Shown here piece by piece: positions 55,541 to 64,000 of a DNA stretch of 64,000 nucleotides. Made by a program: the position numbers and the translations under genes. The notes beneath the pieces are model-generated. The model saw only the letters and a list, made by a program, of their open reading frames with translations. It had not been told where the DNA came from and searched no databases. Source of the DNA: an uncultured Lachnospiraceae bacterium (lineage in GTDB: Bacteria > Bacillota > Clostridia > Lachnospirales > Lachnospiraceae); the NCBI GenBank assembly GCA_947626435.1, contig CANQSB010000002.1:1-64000 (forward strand), given 5' to 3'. Numbering within the stretch: position 1 is the stretch's first letter; every line of letters starts with the position of its first letter.

Positions 55541-57320
55541 ATGAATCGGTTTGACAGTATTGGTAATCTATTAAAAAGGATGGATAATAACAATAATATT
55601 GTACATTTTGCAATTGTGTTCTATTGGATTGCGTTTATATCGTATACTAATATGTGTTATATGGTATATTTAGTGGTTGGTATATTCAGTTTATTTTGTA
55701 TGTGTTACAAATCAAACAAAGTAGTAGAAAACAATGGTATAAATAAAATTATATTGGATTTCTCGTCGATCGTTTTTTCCATTATAGTTTTGTTAGGAAA
55801 TTATGAATTGTTTATTGATTTGCATGTATCAATGAACAAAAATATAATTAACAATACATATAAAATTTCAGTTGCGTTAATATTGTTAATTGGAGGTTTC
55901 TTTGTATTCCATAATATATTGTCGTTTTTTACGAACAGGCTCTGGAATTTTTATTGGCATAAACATGAATATGCAACAAGTCCAATGGTAATTTTTATGA
56001 TTTCAGTTGTACTAATTTCGACAATATATATATCAACGATGCTAATAGGATATTATCCCGGAATAGTTGGACCTGACGCTTTGAATCAAATCGGTCAAAC
56101 ATTATCAGGAGAATATACAAACCACCATCCATTTTTTCATACGATGGTAATAAAACTATTTCAAGTAATAAGCTTAGAATTTTCCAACGATATCAATGTT
56201 TCTGTGGCATTGTATAATATATTTCAGGGAATTTTTATGGCATGTTGTTTTTCATATATTATAGTAACCTTATATCAGATGAAGCTTCATTGGGGGATAA
56301 TTATAGGAGTATGGCTGTATTACGCAATTTTTCCAATGCATATATTTTACAGTTGGACGATATGGAAAGATGTTATGTTTGGAGGATTTGTTGCGGTTAT
56401 GGTTACGGCGCTGTGGAGAATATTCAAAGGCGTAGATTCAAATAACAGGCTTAATTATATCATCTTTGGAATAGGGGGGGGGGGGTACATGCCTGTTTCG
56501 CAGCAATGGATATTTTGCTTTTTTATTTTTTACATGCTGTTTTGCAATAATATTCAGAAAAAAATATCGCAAAGTATTTGCAATATTTATAGCAGTTTTG
56601 GTTTTTGCGTTTATATTAAAGCATCCGGTGATGGAGCTTTTGAGTGTAAAACAACCAGACACAATAGAACATTTAGCTGTCCCCACTCAACAGATTGCGC
56701 GTGTTATAACTGATTGTGATTGTTTGTCTGAAACGCAGGTATCGTTGTTGAGTAATATAATTGACATATCAAAAATTAAAAATGCTTATAACCCGCGATT
56801 GGTTGATCCTATAAAGGAACTGGTTAGAGATAAGGCAAATCAGGATTACCTGAAAGAGCATAAATATGAATTTCTGAAGCTGTATATAGAGCTTGGGATG
56901 GCTAAACCACATAAATATGTTCAGGCGTGGGTTGATTTGACGAGAGGATATTGGGCTGGTGGAGCTTCATATTGGTCAAGTGGGGTAGTTAATGAAAACA
57001 ATTTTGGAGTTAAGGAAAGCATATACTCTAAAAATTTTCAGAAATTGTTGTGTTGGTATGCGGAAATTTTTAATACTGATTGTCTTAGAATTTTTTTGAG
57101 CATAGGTTTTTGGGTATGGATAGTGCTTGCAATTGGAATTATAGGCGCCGTCAGAGGCGACAAAGAAATGGTCTGCATGGTAATTCCTATTGTTGCAATA
57201 ATAATATCGTTATTAATAGCAACGCCGATAGATGCTGATTTACGGTATTGTTATTCTGTCTTTTGCTGCACGCCGTTTTTGGGTTGTTCATTATTTTATG
57301 GTTATAGAGGTGTATTATAG
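55541..57320 (+). pseudogene. Multi-spanning membrane protein, frameshifted at a 12-G tract (phase-variable OFF)
   Basis: Two overlapping frames make one gene. Residues 1-315 contain about eight membrane helices (ISTMLIGYYPGIVGPDALNQ, TNHHPFFHTMVIKL) and run into 12 G at 56474-56485. As written, the frame then reads unrelated sequence and stops at 56713. In the +1 frame the natural continuation appears at once: TCLFRSNGYFAFLFF, then FAFILKHPVMELLSV and a hydrophobic C-terminus to 57320. With 11 G the gene would be intact at about 592 aa. The layout (PGIVGPDALNQ...FRSNGYFAF) resembles DUF6020/GT-C-like proteins of capsule loci. No good ribosome site lies near the ATG. A sequencing error in the homopolymer is the alternative. 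Confidence 0.8.
56474..56485 (+). repeat. Poly-G tract, 12 G, out of frame
   Basis: A 12-base homopolymer inside a coding region. Its length breaks the frame by one base. Such tracts change length by slipped-strand mispairing. Confidence 0.9.
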
Positions 57321-57383
57321 TGAAAGTCTGCAAATAAATATGATTTATAAATATATATTATATATTATATTTCGGAGAGTGTA

Positions 57384-58913
57384 ATGACTGAATCAAGAGT
57401 GAAAAATACAACAAGAAATATTGTAAGCGGTATAGTCAGCCAAGTGATAAATATAATTGTTCCGTTTATTATAAGCACACTTATTTTGTATGTTTTGGGT
57501 GTGAATTATCAGGGATTTGACGGATTGATGTTTTCTTTGCTGAAAGCACTCAATTTGGCTGAGTTGGGTTTTTCGTATGCGGCAGTATATATTTTATATA
57601 AGCCTGTAGCTGAGGGCGATTACCAAATGATATGTGCAATTATGGCATACTATAAAAAAATATATAGGCTGATAGGACTGGCAATTCTTGTGTTAGGTTT
57701 GCTGTTAATTCCGATTTTACCAAGGCTTATAAAGGATGACTGTCCGAATGATATTAATATATATATTCCCTATTTGATTTATTTGTCTAATTCTGTAATT
57801 TCATATTGGGTGTTTGCATATAAAAGCGCACTGTTAACTGCCATGCAGAGGGCAGATGTGATAAATAATATCACAACAGTCATAAGATTATTTATGCAGG
57901 CTATCCAAATAATAATTTTGCTTTATTTTAAAAATTATTATGCGTATTTAATAATTTTGCCGATATTTACATTTTTTAACAATATTTTGGTGGAATATTC
58001 ATCAAGAAAATTATTTCCGCAAGTTGTGCCATATGGTATAATGCCAGATGATGCAAAGGCAGGGCTGATAAAACAGATAAAGGGAATTTTTATAGGAAAA
58101 ATTAGTGATGTTTCAAGAAATGGAGCAGACAGTATATTTTTATCGGCGCTGATAGGACTTACTGCGGTTGCTGTGTATAATAATTATTATGCATTATGCG
58201 CAGGTATATGTAATATCTCTTTTGCTATTGCTAATGCTTTGGGCGCGAGTGTTGGAAACAGTATGATAAAGGAAACTGTGTACAAGAACTACAACGATAT
58301 GTGTAAATTTACATTTATTTACTCGGTATTTTCGGGTTGGTGTACAGTATGTTTATGCTGTCTTTATCAACCATTTGTTTTTATATGGATGAGGGGCAAT
58401 ACCGAATTATTGCTTTCAAATCACAATATGTTTTTATTTTGCGTCTATTTTTACGCTATAACAATGAACAACATAAGGAATCAATATCTAAATGGATGTG
58501 GTATATATTGGGAACTGCGTATATGGTATATTTTAGAGGCATTGGGAAATGTTGTTTTGAATCTTTTATTGGGACATTTATTTGGAATTACAGGAATATT
58601 GATTGCCACGCTGTTCACTATAATTGTATTTAATTTTGTTGCAAGGACTAATGTTATGTTTAAAGCATATTTTAAGCGAAGTCCTAGAGAGTACTATATA
58701 CAGCACATAAAATATATACTGGCAACTTTGGTCAATGTTGTGTTGACATATTGGGTATGTTCATTGATTCGGTTAGATGGAATACTTGGATTGGGAGTAA
58801 AGCTTATAATATGTATGTTACTTCCGGAAATAATATATGTATGTATATACCATAAAACAAAAATATATAATGAATCGTTAAGCTGGGTGATGAGCATATT
58901 GAAACATAGTTAA
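57384..58913 (+). CDS. Wzx-like oligosaccharide flippase
   Basis: A 509-residue polytopic protein with about 12-14 membrane helices, of the polysaccharide-exporter branch of the MOP superfamily. It begins NTTRNIVSGIVSQVINIIVP, typical of the PST family, and has the GAD SIFLSALIGL-type central segment. It should flip the lipid-linked repeat unit to the outer face. Start ATG follows CGGAGAG. Confidence 0.88.
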   Translation: MTESRVKNTTRNIVSGIVSQVINIIVPFIISTLILYVLGVNYQGFDGLMFSLLKALNLAELGFSYAAVYILYKPVAEGDYQMICAIMAYYKKIYRLIGLAILVLGLLLIPILPRLIKDDCPNDINIYIPYLIYLSNSVISYWVFAYKSALLTAMQRADVINNITTVIRLFMQAIQIIILLYFKNYYAYLIILPIFTFFNNILVEYSSRKLFPQVVPYGIMPDDAKAGLIKQIKGIFIGKISDVSRNGADSIFLSALIGLTAVAVYNNYYALCAGICNISFAIANALGASVGNSMIKETVYKNYNDMCKFTFIYSVFSGWCTVCLCCLYQPFVFIWMRGNTELLLSNHNMFLFCVYFYAITMNNIRNQYLNGCGIYWELRIWYILEALGNVVLNLLLGHLFGITGILIATLFTIIVFNFVARTNVMFKAYFKRSPREYYIQHIKYILATLVNVVLTYWVCSLIRLDGILGLGVKLIICMLLPEIIYVCIYHKTKIYNESLSWVMSILKHS

Positions 58914-58966
58914 TAGAATGGTGTGTCGCTGCTGGTACAGTTCTAATAAGGTGGGAGTATAAAGAC

Positions 58967-61171
58967 ATGTTTATATTGATTTGCGTAGTCATAACTATAA
59001 TAGAAGTTATGATTTTAAAAGTTTTAAACAAAACTTTTGAGAGGAAAGTTTATATAGGTATATTTTTTTGCAATTTAATAATGTCGATTGCAGTATATGT
59101 CTATGCCATAGGCTATTCATTAAATGTTTTTAAGGCAATTACATATCGCATAACACCCAATCTGGTATATTTCAGTTGTATTGTGTTTGTATCAGCAGTA
59201 TGTTCAGCAATCACATGTTATTTTTACAAGCCATGTAGTCGAAACAAAATAAAAATATTTGCAGAAAATGATAAGAAAGACAAGCTTGTATTGACAATGG
59301 CTATTGTAGTTGCTGCCGTACTCAGAATTACAGGCTTTTGGTGGGGCAACGGAGTGACATTTCATCCGGATGAGGGAAATGTTGTCCGTAGTCCCATAAG
59401 TATGTCTGAAAATAATACATTGATGTCTGAAAATACATTTTATCCCGCTCAAACATCGGCTAAAATAATGTCAATCATATTTAAAATATATCGTATAATA
59501 TGTTCAGCAATCAATGTTGAGTATTCAACTGTGAATTTTTATTATCTTGGCAGGATTTATATAGCGATTTTAAGCACGGCAATAGTAATATGCGTATTTT
59601 TTATAGGAAACCGGCTAAAAAAACATGCAGGAACGCTCGCCTGTGTTTTAACCGCGTTGTTTCCGCCATTTGTACATATGGCGCATTGCATAACAGGTGA
59701 TACGGTTATTGCGTTTTTCGGGTGTTTGGCAATGTTGTTGTCACTCTGTTATCTCAATAATAATACATCATACAGATGGTTGGTTGGTATGTCAGTGACA
59801 GCGGCTGCAGCTGCAATGGAAAAATGGAACGGTGCGGTCATTTGTGGATTGATAGCAGTGGTAGTTATTGTAAAGAATTGTGATAGAAAGAAAATCTACT
59901 TTGACAAGATAATAAAGCAAGGAATATTTTCGATTATCTGCGTGTTGGTTTCAATAGTTATAATAGCTCCCAATCTGGTGTCAAGATTGCCTGAAGTTAT
60001 AGAAAATATATTGTATATACAAAATGGTTATGAAGGCAGTAACTCATTTTTGGATAATTTCTATCAATATATGATGGAGTTTGTGTCGTATGCAGGCATT
60101 ATATGTTTGCCATTGTTGATTGTAGGTATTTATTGTGTATTAAAATTGGTATACCAGGGGGGGGGTAAAGATATCTGCTGCCTTAGCGTAGGTCTGTTTT
60201 CATTGATTGGGATGTGCATTCAAAATAGGGCGCTTACACGCTGGGGGTATATGTTTTATGTATGCTTTATTATATTGATTGGTATAGGTATGATGTACAT
60301 TATAGAAAGTCATTTGCAGCATAAGCGTATAGTGAGGATGGGCATTGGTTTTATAACGGTGTTGGTTTTGCTGAATATGCTGGCAGGTTCGTTTTGGCTT
60401 GATGTTATATACACCCATTCGGATAAGGATACGCGAATTGTTTCGGAGAAATGGTGTTTGGACAATAATATTAGAGTAGAGGAATGTATATATGACAATT
60501 ACACATGTTGGGAACCGGGAGGAGTAACGAGGCATCCGGTTGAGTGGGATAAAACAGGGGTTTCACGAAACATTTTAGATAATGAAAATGACATTGTGAT
60601 AAAATGTATAGGTAAAAAATATGCTGTGGATAATCCGGATCGGTTCCCGGACAGTAATGGTATTACAAAAAATCTTCCAATTGTGGCTGTATTTGAGAGT
60701 GCATACAATGAAGACGGGTTTATCTTTGAATTTTACCACAGCTATTCTAATAAAATTTACACATTAAAAAGTATATACGATTCTATAAGTAAAAGTATAG
60801 ATGTATTAAAAAATAATGTATATATAGGTGATACCATAAACATATATGATATTAGCGGTTTTCCGTCATCTGAAATATTTGAGATTGACCGGTTCGAAAA
60901 GACTGATTTAGAGGATGGAATGACCCAATATAGCGAGAATATATCAAGTATTACTCAAGGAAAGTATACAATAGAATTTACAGATGCGAAGTTTTCTGAT
61001 GGCAAGGTGTATTTTGAAGACGCTTCGGGTAATATGCTTACATCAGTATCATTGACGGATAAATCAAGTTATACAGTCGAATTTGAAAAGCAATATTACA
61101 ATGTTATATGTCGAATAGCTGCAGATGAAGCTGATTGCTTTTCAAGCGTGACGATTAAGTCGCAACTTTGA
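58967..61171 (+). CDS. GT-C (PMT/GT39-like) glycosyltransferase with in-frame poly-G
   Basis: A 734-residue membrane enzyme. After two or three helices the catalytic loop reads GVTFHPDEGNVV, with the Asp-Glu motif of GT39/ArnT-like enzymes. About ten helices follow, then a soluble extracytoplasmic domain (about 500-734). It is predicted to transfer a sugar from polyprenyl phosphate to an external acceptor. A run of nine G lies at codons 397-400 (KLVYQGGGKD), between membrane segments; in its present length the frame is open. The start follows GGTGGGAG. Confidence 0.85.
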   Translation: MFILICVVITIIEVMILKVLNKTFERKVYIGIFFCNLIMSIAVYVYAIGYSLNVFKAITYRITPNLVYFSCIVFVSAVCSAITCYFYKPCSRNKIKIFAENDKKDKLVLTMAIVVAAVLRITGFWWGNGVTFHPDEGNVVRSPISMSENNTLMSENTFYPAQTSAKIMSIIFKIYRIICSAINVEYSTVNFYYLGRIYIAILSTAIVICVFFIGNRLKKHAGTLACVLTALFPPFVHMAHCITGDTVIAFFGCLAMLLSLCYLNNNTSYRWLVGMSVTAAAAAMEKWNGAVICGLIAVVVIVKNCDRKKIYFDKIIKQGIFSIICVLVSIVIIAPNLVSRLPEVIENILYIQNGYEGSNSFLDNFYQYMMEFVSYAGIICLPLLIVGIYCVLKLVYQGGGKDICCLSVGLFSLIGMCIQNRALTRWGYMFYVCFIILIGIGMMYIIESHLQHKRIVRMGIGFITVLVLLNMLAGSFWLDVIYTHSDKDTRIVSEKWCLDNNIRVEECIYDNYTCWEPGGVTRHPVEWDKTGVSRNILDNENDIVIKCIGKKYAVDNPDRFPDSNGITKNLPIVAVFESAYNEDGFIFEFYHSYSNKIYTLKSIYDSISKSIDVLKNNVYIGDTINIYDISGFPSSEIFEIDRFEKTDLEDGMTQYSENISSITQGKYTIEFTDAKFSDGKVYFEDASGNMLTSVSLTDKSSYTVEFEKQYYNVICRIAADEADCFSSVTIKSQL
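60157..60165 (+). repeat. Poly-G tract, 9 G, in frame
   Basis: Nine G within the GT-C gene. A gain or loss of one base would cut the protein after about 400 residues. Confidence 0.9.
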
Positions 61172-61254
61172 CGGCTAAAAAGTATGATTTTTAAGATAGT
61201 AAATTTTTAAACCGCAGAAAAAAGTGTCCGTTGAAGCGGATTAGAGGTATAAAA

Positions 61255-62157
61255 ATGAAAAGAATATTTGTAACACTAGACACAGAGATGGACAATGACG
61301 AGCATTGGGGAAAGCATTATCCGCCAGAGTATTCGTCTGTGATTGAAGGCATTCCCCAAATGCTTCGCCCGATTTGGGATAAATATAATGTGCATCCGAT
61401 ATATTTTGTTTCACCGGAAGTACTATATGACGAGCGCTGTATTGATGTCTTAAAGAGTGAGGTGAAAAAGGGCGCAGTGATTGGGGCGCATCTGCACCCT
61501 GAATATATAGAGCCTGACAGGATTTGGGGAAAAGAAATTGAGAGCGAAACCGCAAAATTTCCCTGTTATTATTATTCTGAAGAGATAGAGAAGGAAAAGC
61601 TGATAAATTTAACGGAAATGATAAGCGAAAAATTGGGAGTAACTCCGATTTGGTATAGGGCGGCGCGTTTTGGGGCAGATATAAACACGATTCAGATTTT
61701 AAAAGAATTAGGCTATCAATATGACAGTTCAGTTACGCCGCATATCGACTGGAGCACAAAGGGAGGTCCCAATCACAGTAATGCGCCGGTTACCGGATAT
61801 AAGATATCAAGGAAATGCCTGCAGGAGGAAGCCGGTTCGGAAGCGGACTTTAGCGGGGTCATAGAAAAACCGGTTACGATTTATGGAAAACGCTGGGGAG
61901 TTATTGGACATTTCCTGCCGGATAACTGGCTGTTTTACCGTTGGCTGAGACCGACACACATGACATATTGTGAGTTGAAGCATGTCATCCGCCATATGTA
62001 CAAAGCAGATGTAGAGGAAGGCGTGATGATGTTCCATAGTATGGAAATAATGATTAATAAGACGCCATATGTCAGGTCAAGGTGGATGCAGAAATATTTT
62101 TTGTGGAGATTAGACAGGATATTGAAATATGCCGCGGATATGGGTTATGATTTGTAA
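61255..62157 (+). CDS. Polysaccharide deacetylase-like (NodB-fold) protein
   Basis: A 300-residue cytoplasmic protein. Motif 1 is changed to VTLDTEMDNDEHWG, motif 2 appears as GAHLHPEYIE with the His-x-His pair, motif 3 as YRAARFGAD, and the late catalytic His as MMFHSMEI. This fits a divergent carbohydrate esterase 4 member with metal ligands largely kept, perhaps acting on glycan intermediates. ATG 61255 is used because AGAGGT precedes it. Base composition rises again here toward that of the housekeeping genes. Confidence 0.78.
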   Translation: MKRIFVTLDTEMDNDEHWGKHYPPEYSSVIEGIPQMLRPIWDKYNVHPIYFVSPEVLYDERCIDVLKSEVKKGAVIGAHLHPEYIEPDRIWGKEIESETAKFPCYYYSEEIEKEKLINLTEMISEKLGVTPIWYRAARFGADINTIQILKELGYQYDSSVTPHIDWSTKGGPNHSNAPVTGYKISRKCLQEEAGSEADFSGVIEKPVTIYGKRWGVIGHFLPDNWLFYRWLRPTHMTYCELKHVIRHMYKADVEEGVMMFHSMEIMINKTPYVRSRWMQKYFLWRLDRILKYAADMGYDL

Positions 62158-62189
62158 GGCGAATAAATAGCACAGGAGAAAAAAGCAAC

Positions 62190-63266
62190 ATGAAAAAATA
62201 CAACTTCACCCTCATCATCCCATCCTTAAATCCTGACGAAAAGCTTTCGCATACAGTAAGACTTGCCGTTGAGGCGGGAATTGGCGATATCATTCTTGTA
62301 GATGATGGAAGTGATGCCGGACATAAGCATTATTTTGATGAGCTTGTAAAAAAATATCCGCAGGTAACGCTTTTGTCCCACGAAAAAAATCTTGGCAAAG
62401 GCGCTGCACTCAAGACGGCATTTGAGTATTTCATAAAAAACAGACATGGCAGCGACGGCGTGGTGACTGCCGATTCAGACGGACAGCATAGAATGGAGGA
62501 CATTATAAAATGCGCCGAAGAAATGATGAATGGCGAGCAAGCCATAATAATATTAGGCTGCCGCGATTTTTCGCTTGAAAATATTCCCGCAAGGAGCCGT
62601 TTTGGCAATAAGGCAACATCACTCGTGTTTCGTCTGTTCTTTGGCATGAGCATTTCAGATACTCAGACAGGGCTGCGTGCCATACCTTTCAAATATGTAA
62701 AGGAGATGCTTGAAGTCAAAGGCACGCGATACGAATACGAGACAAATATGCTTATATATATGAGCCGGAAAAAACTTCCGTATCGTGAAATAAAAATTGA
62801 AACATTGTATTTTGATGATAACAGTGCGTCGCATTTTCGTCCGATACGTGATTCAATGCGCGTATATGGAATTATCATAAAATACGCGGCTAATTCCATT
62901 GCTTCAGCGATTGTTGACATTTTGGCGTTTTATTTGCTGGGGCAGTTTGTTTTTGTGGGCGGAGGCAAAATTGCCGTTTTGTTGTCCACCGCGGCGGCGA
63001 GAGTTATTTCGTCAGTCGCAAATTTTGCCTTAAACAGAAAATATGTATTTGACAGCCATTCAAATGTGTTGAAAACATTTTTTAAATATGTGTGTCTTGC
63101 AGTCCCGATAATGCTTATATCGTGGATTAGCGTATACGGACTGTCAAAGGCAATGGATTTTGGCCAGCTTGGACGCACATTGTGGAAAGCTGTAGTGGAT
63201 ACGATGCTTTTTGTCGTGAGCTTCCGCGTGCAGCGCAGATGGGTGTTTGCCGAAAAGAGCAAATAA
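62190..63266 (+). CDS. Family 2 glycosyltransferase fused to a GtrA-like membrane domain
   Basis: A 358-residue fusion. Residues 1-225 form a DPM1-type GT-A domain: FTLIIPSLNPDEKLS, ILVDDGSDAG, GKGAALKTAF and the DxD in TADSDGQHRM. Residues about 232-355 have four membrane helices with the GtrA pattern (ARVISSVANFALNRKYVF, FRVQRRWVFAEK). GtrA domains are thought to flip the polyprenyl-phosphate sugar made by the GT domain, so the fusion makes and presents the donor for the GT-C enzymes. Start follows AGGAG. Confidence 0.9.
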   Translation: MKKYNFTLIIPSLNPDEKLSHTVRLAVEAGIGDIILVDDGSDAGHKHYFDELVKKYPQVTLLSHEKNLGKGAALKTAFEYFIKNRHGSDGVVTADSDGQHRMEDIIKCAEEMMNGEQAIIILGCRDFSLENIPARSRFGNKATSLVFRLFFGMSISDTQTGLRAIPFKYVKEMLEVKGTRYEYETNMLIYMSRKKLPYREIKIETLYFDDNSASHFRPIRDSMRVYGIIIKYAANSIASAIVDILAFYLLGQFVFVGGGKIAVLLSTAAARVISSVANFALNRKYVFDSHSNVLKTFFKYVCLAVPIMLISWISVYGLSKAMDFGQLGRTLWKAVVDTMLFVVSFRVQRRWVFAEKSK

Positions 63267-63316
63267 AATCAGAACACAGGATATTCAGGTCATGATGCGA
63301 TTGGGGATAAAAAATT

Positions 63317-64000
63317 ATGAAAAATAACAGGAGAGGAAAGAAAAACAACAGGAGAAAGAGGCTACGCGCTTCAACGGTGATAGGCAGGACGCTGCTTGTA
63401 TTTTTTACGGCTGTGTTTATTGCGCTTTTTACATTGGTGGCGCTGTGCTATACGCTTTTGACGGGACCGAGCGCTACGATGCGTGACAGGGTGGTGCTTT
63501 CCGCAATGCAGGCGAGCGCTACTAAGTGGCTGCCGGGGCTGTTTATTGACGATACCTTAGTCGAGGAGATATGTGCCAGAAGCGCAAATGTGCAGGAGGA
63601 AGTTATTTCGATGGGCGCATTCGGCGCTACCGAGGATTCTGATAAAGAGACTTCTGATGTAGAGGTTTCAGAAACGGAAGCATCCGCAGACGAGTGGGAG
63701 GATGCCGTGGACGGCATGATTTATAAGACATACAGCGGCGCTACATATAAGGCGTATCTGCTTATTGTCAAAGACCCGTCGCGCGTGTATGTCGGCACGT
63801 CAAGCGATTACAAGAGTGGCAAGGCGGGTGTGCGCATATTTGACATAGTGGAGCGTGAAAATGCCTTGGCGGCGATTAACGGTGGAGAATTTGAGGACAT
63901 AAACGGGCACGGTAAGGGCAATACGCCTGTGGGACTTACATATTCAAAAGGAAGCTGCGTCTGGGACGATGGGGAAAGGCGTACCTTTATAGGCTTTGAC
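63317..64000 (+). CDS. Phosphodiester glycosidase (NAGPA) family protein, 5' part
   Basis: Cut by the window end after 228 codons with no stop. The basic N-terminus (KNNRRGKKNNRRKRLR) precedes one membrane helix (about 23-50), so the protein is anchored and faces outside. An acidic linker follows. The NAGPA-type domain then begins: SRVYVGTS, GVRIFDIVERENALAAINGG and the GNTPVGLTYSKG segment. Family members cleave phosphodiester-linked sugars in surface polymers. ATG 63317 has no strong ribosome site nearby. It fits as a last, surface-modifying gene of the glycan region. Confidence 0.82.
   Translation, partial: MKNNRRGKKNNRRKRLRASTVIGRTLLVFFTAVFIALFTLVALCYTLLTGPSATMRDRVVLSAMQASATKWLPGLFIDDTLVEEICARSANVQEEVISMGAFGATEDSDKETSDVEVSETEASADEWEDAVDGMIYKTYSGATYKAYLLIVKDPSRVYVGTSSDYKSGKAGVRIFDIVERENALAAINGGEFEDINGHGKGNTPVGLTYSKGSCVWDDGERRTFIGFD

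Noticed and set aside
56598-57320. A separate 240-codon gene
   Set aside because: It lacks a ribosome site, and its frame continues upstream without a stop to the poly-G tract; it is the second part of the frameshifted gene.
45859-63266. Prophage or integrative element around the AT-rich region
   Set aside because: No integrase, attachment-site repeat, transposase or phage structural gene is present; the composition shift is usual for polysaccharide loci.

Overview
The window looks like a chromosomal segment of an anaerobic, Gram-positive, endospore-lineage Firmicute, most probably a Lachnospiraceae-type Clostridium. The evidence is strong GGAGG ribosome sites, a cysE-cysS-mrnC-rlmB-sigH operon, an era/YqzL-like/recO/lipoprotein/glyQS/alaS block, a single-chain glycyl-tRNA synthetase, an acetyl-type MetA, a DUF3048 lipoprotein-like protein and a giant CoA-dehydratase-activase-like protein. 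Almost everything is read on the + strand. The exceptions are a comFB-like gene, one tRNA-Pro and the activase.

Region by region: 0-7.7 kb holds the aspS end, nth, a small unknown gene, comFB (-), a methyl-accepting chemotaxis protein, a phosphohexomutase, ispF and deoD. 7.8-11.8 kb is the cysE-to-sigH operon. 11.9-15.9 kb has a DUF3048 protein, an esterase and a fructuronate-reductase-like enzyme, closed by a bidirectional terminator and tRNA-Pro. 16.2-18.2 kb encodes an unusual 2-isopropylmalate synthase carrying an AraC-type DNA-binding domain. 18.4-26.3 kb has tRNA-Arg, an SH3-domain membrane protein, rluF-like, ligA, metA and asnS. 26.4-28.3 kb is an AT-rich acyltransferase gene flanked by two 225-bp copies of the same large palindrome. 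28.4-32.9 kb is the activase (-). 33.3-38.8 kb carries a rhomboid-like protein, a degenerate sigma-70-like protein, an unknown and an M16 protease. 39.1-45.8 kb is the era-to-alaS block.

The last third (45.9-63.3 kb) is a surface-polysaccharide locus, clearly AT-richer than the rest. It contains two GT-C type membrane glycosyltransferases, two GT2 and two GT4 glycosyltransferases, an AsnB-type amidotransferase, a Wzx-like flippase, a polysaccharide-deacetylase-like enzyme and a multi-membrane-span protein. An AAA+ ATPase gene and a TPR partner gene sit inside it. Two of its membrane-protein genes contain long poly-G tracts: 12 G, which puts the gene out of frame, and 9 G, in frame. This is the signature of slipped-strand phase variation. 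The best candidate for an undescribed system in the window is therefore a phase-variable glycan locus with an embedded AAA+/TPR pair. The LeuA-AraC fusion is the second candidate.

Several families of palindromic, MITE-like intergenic elements occur: a ~131-bp family with four copies plus two half copies, the 225-bp pair, a 166-bp singleton and two hairpin-plus-terminator composites. No transposase, integrase, phage gene or CRISPR array was seen.
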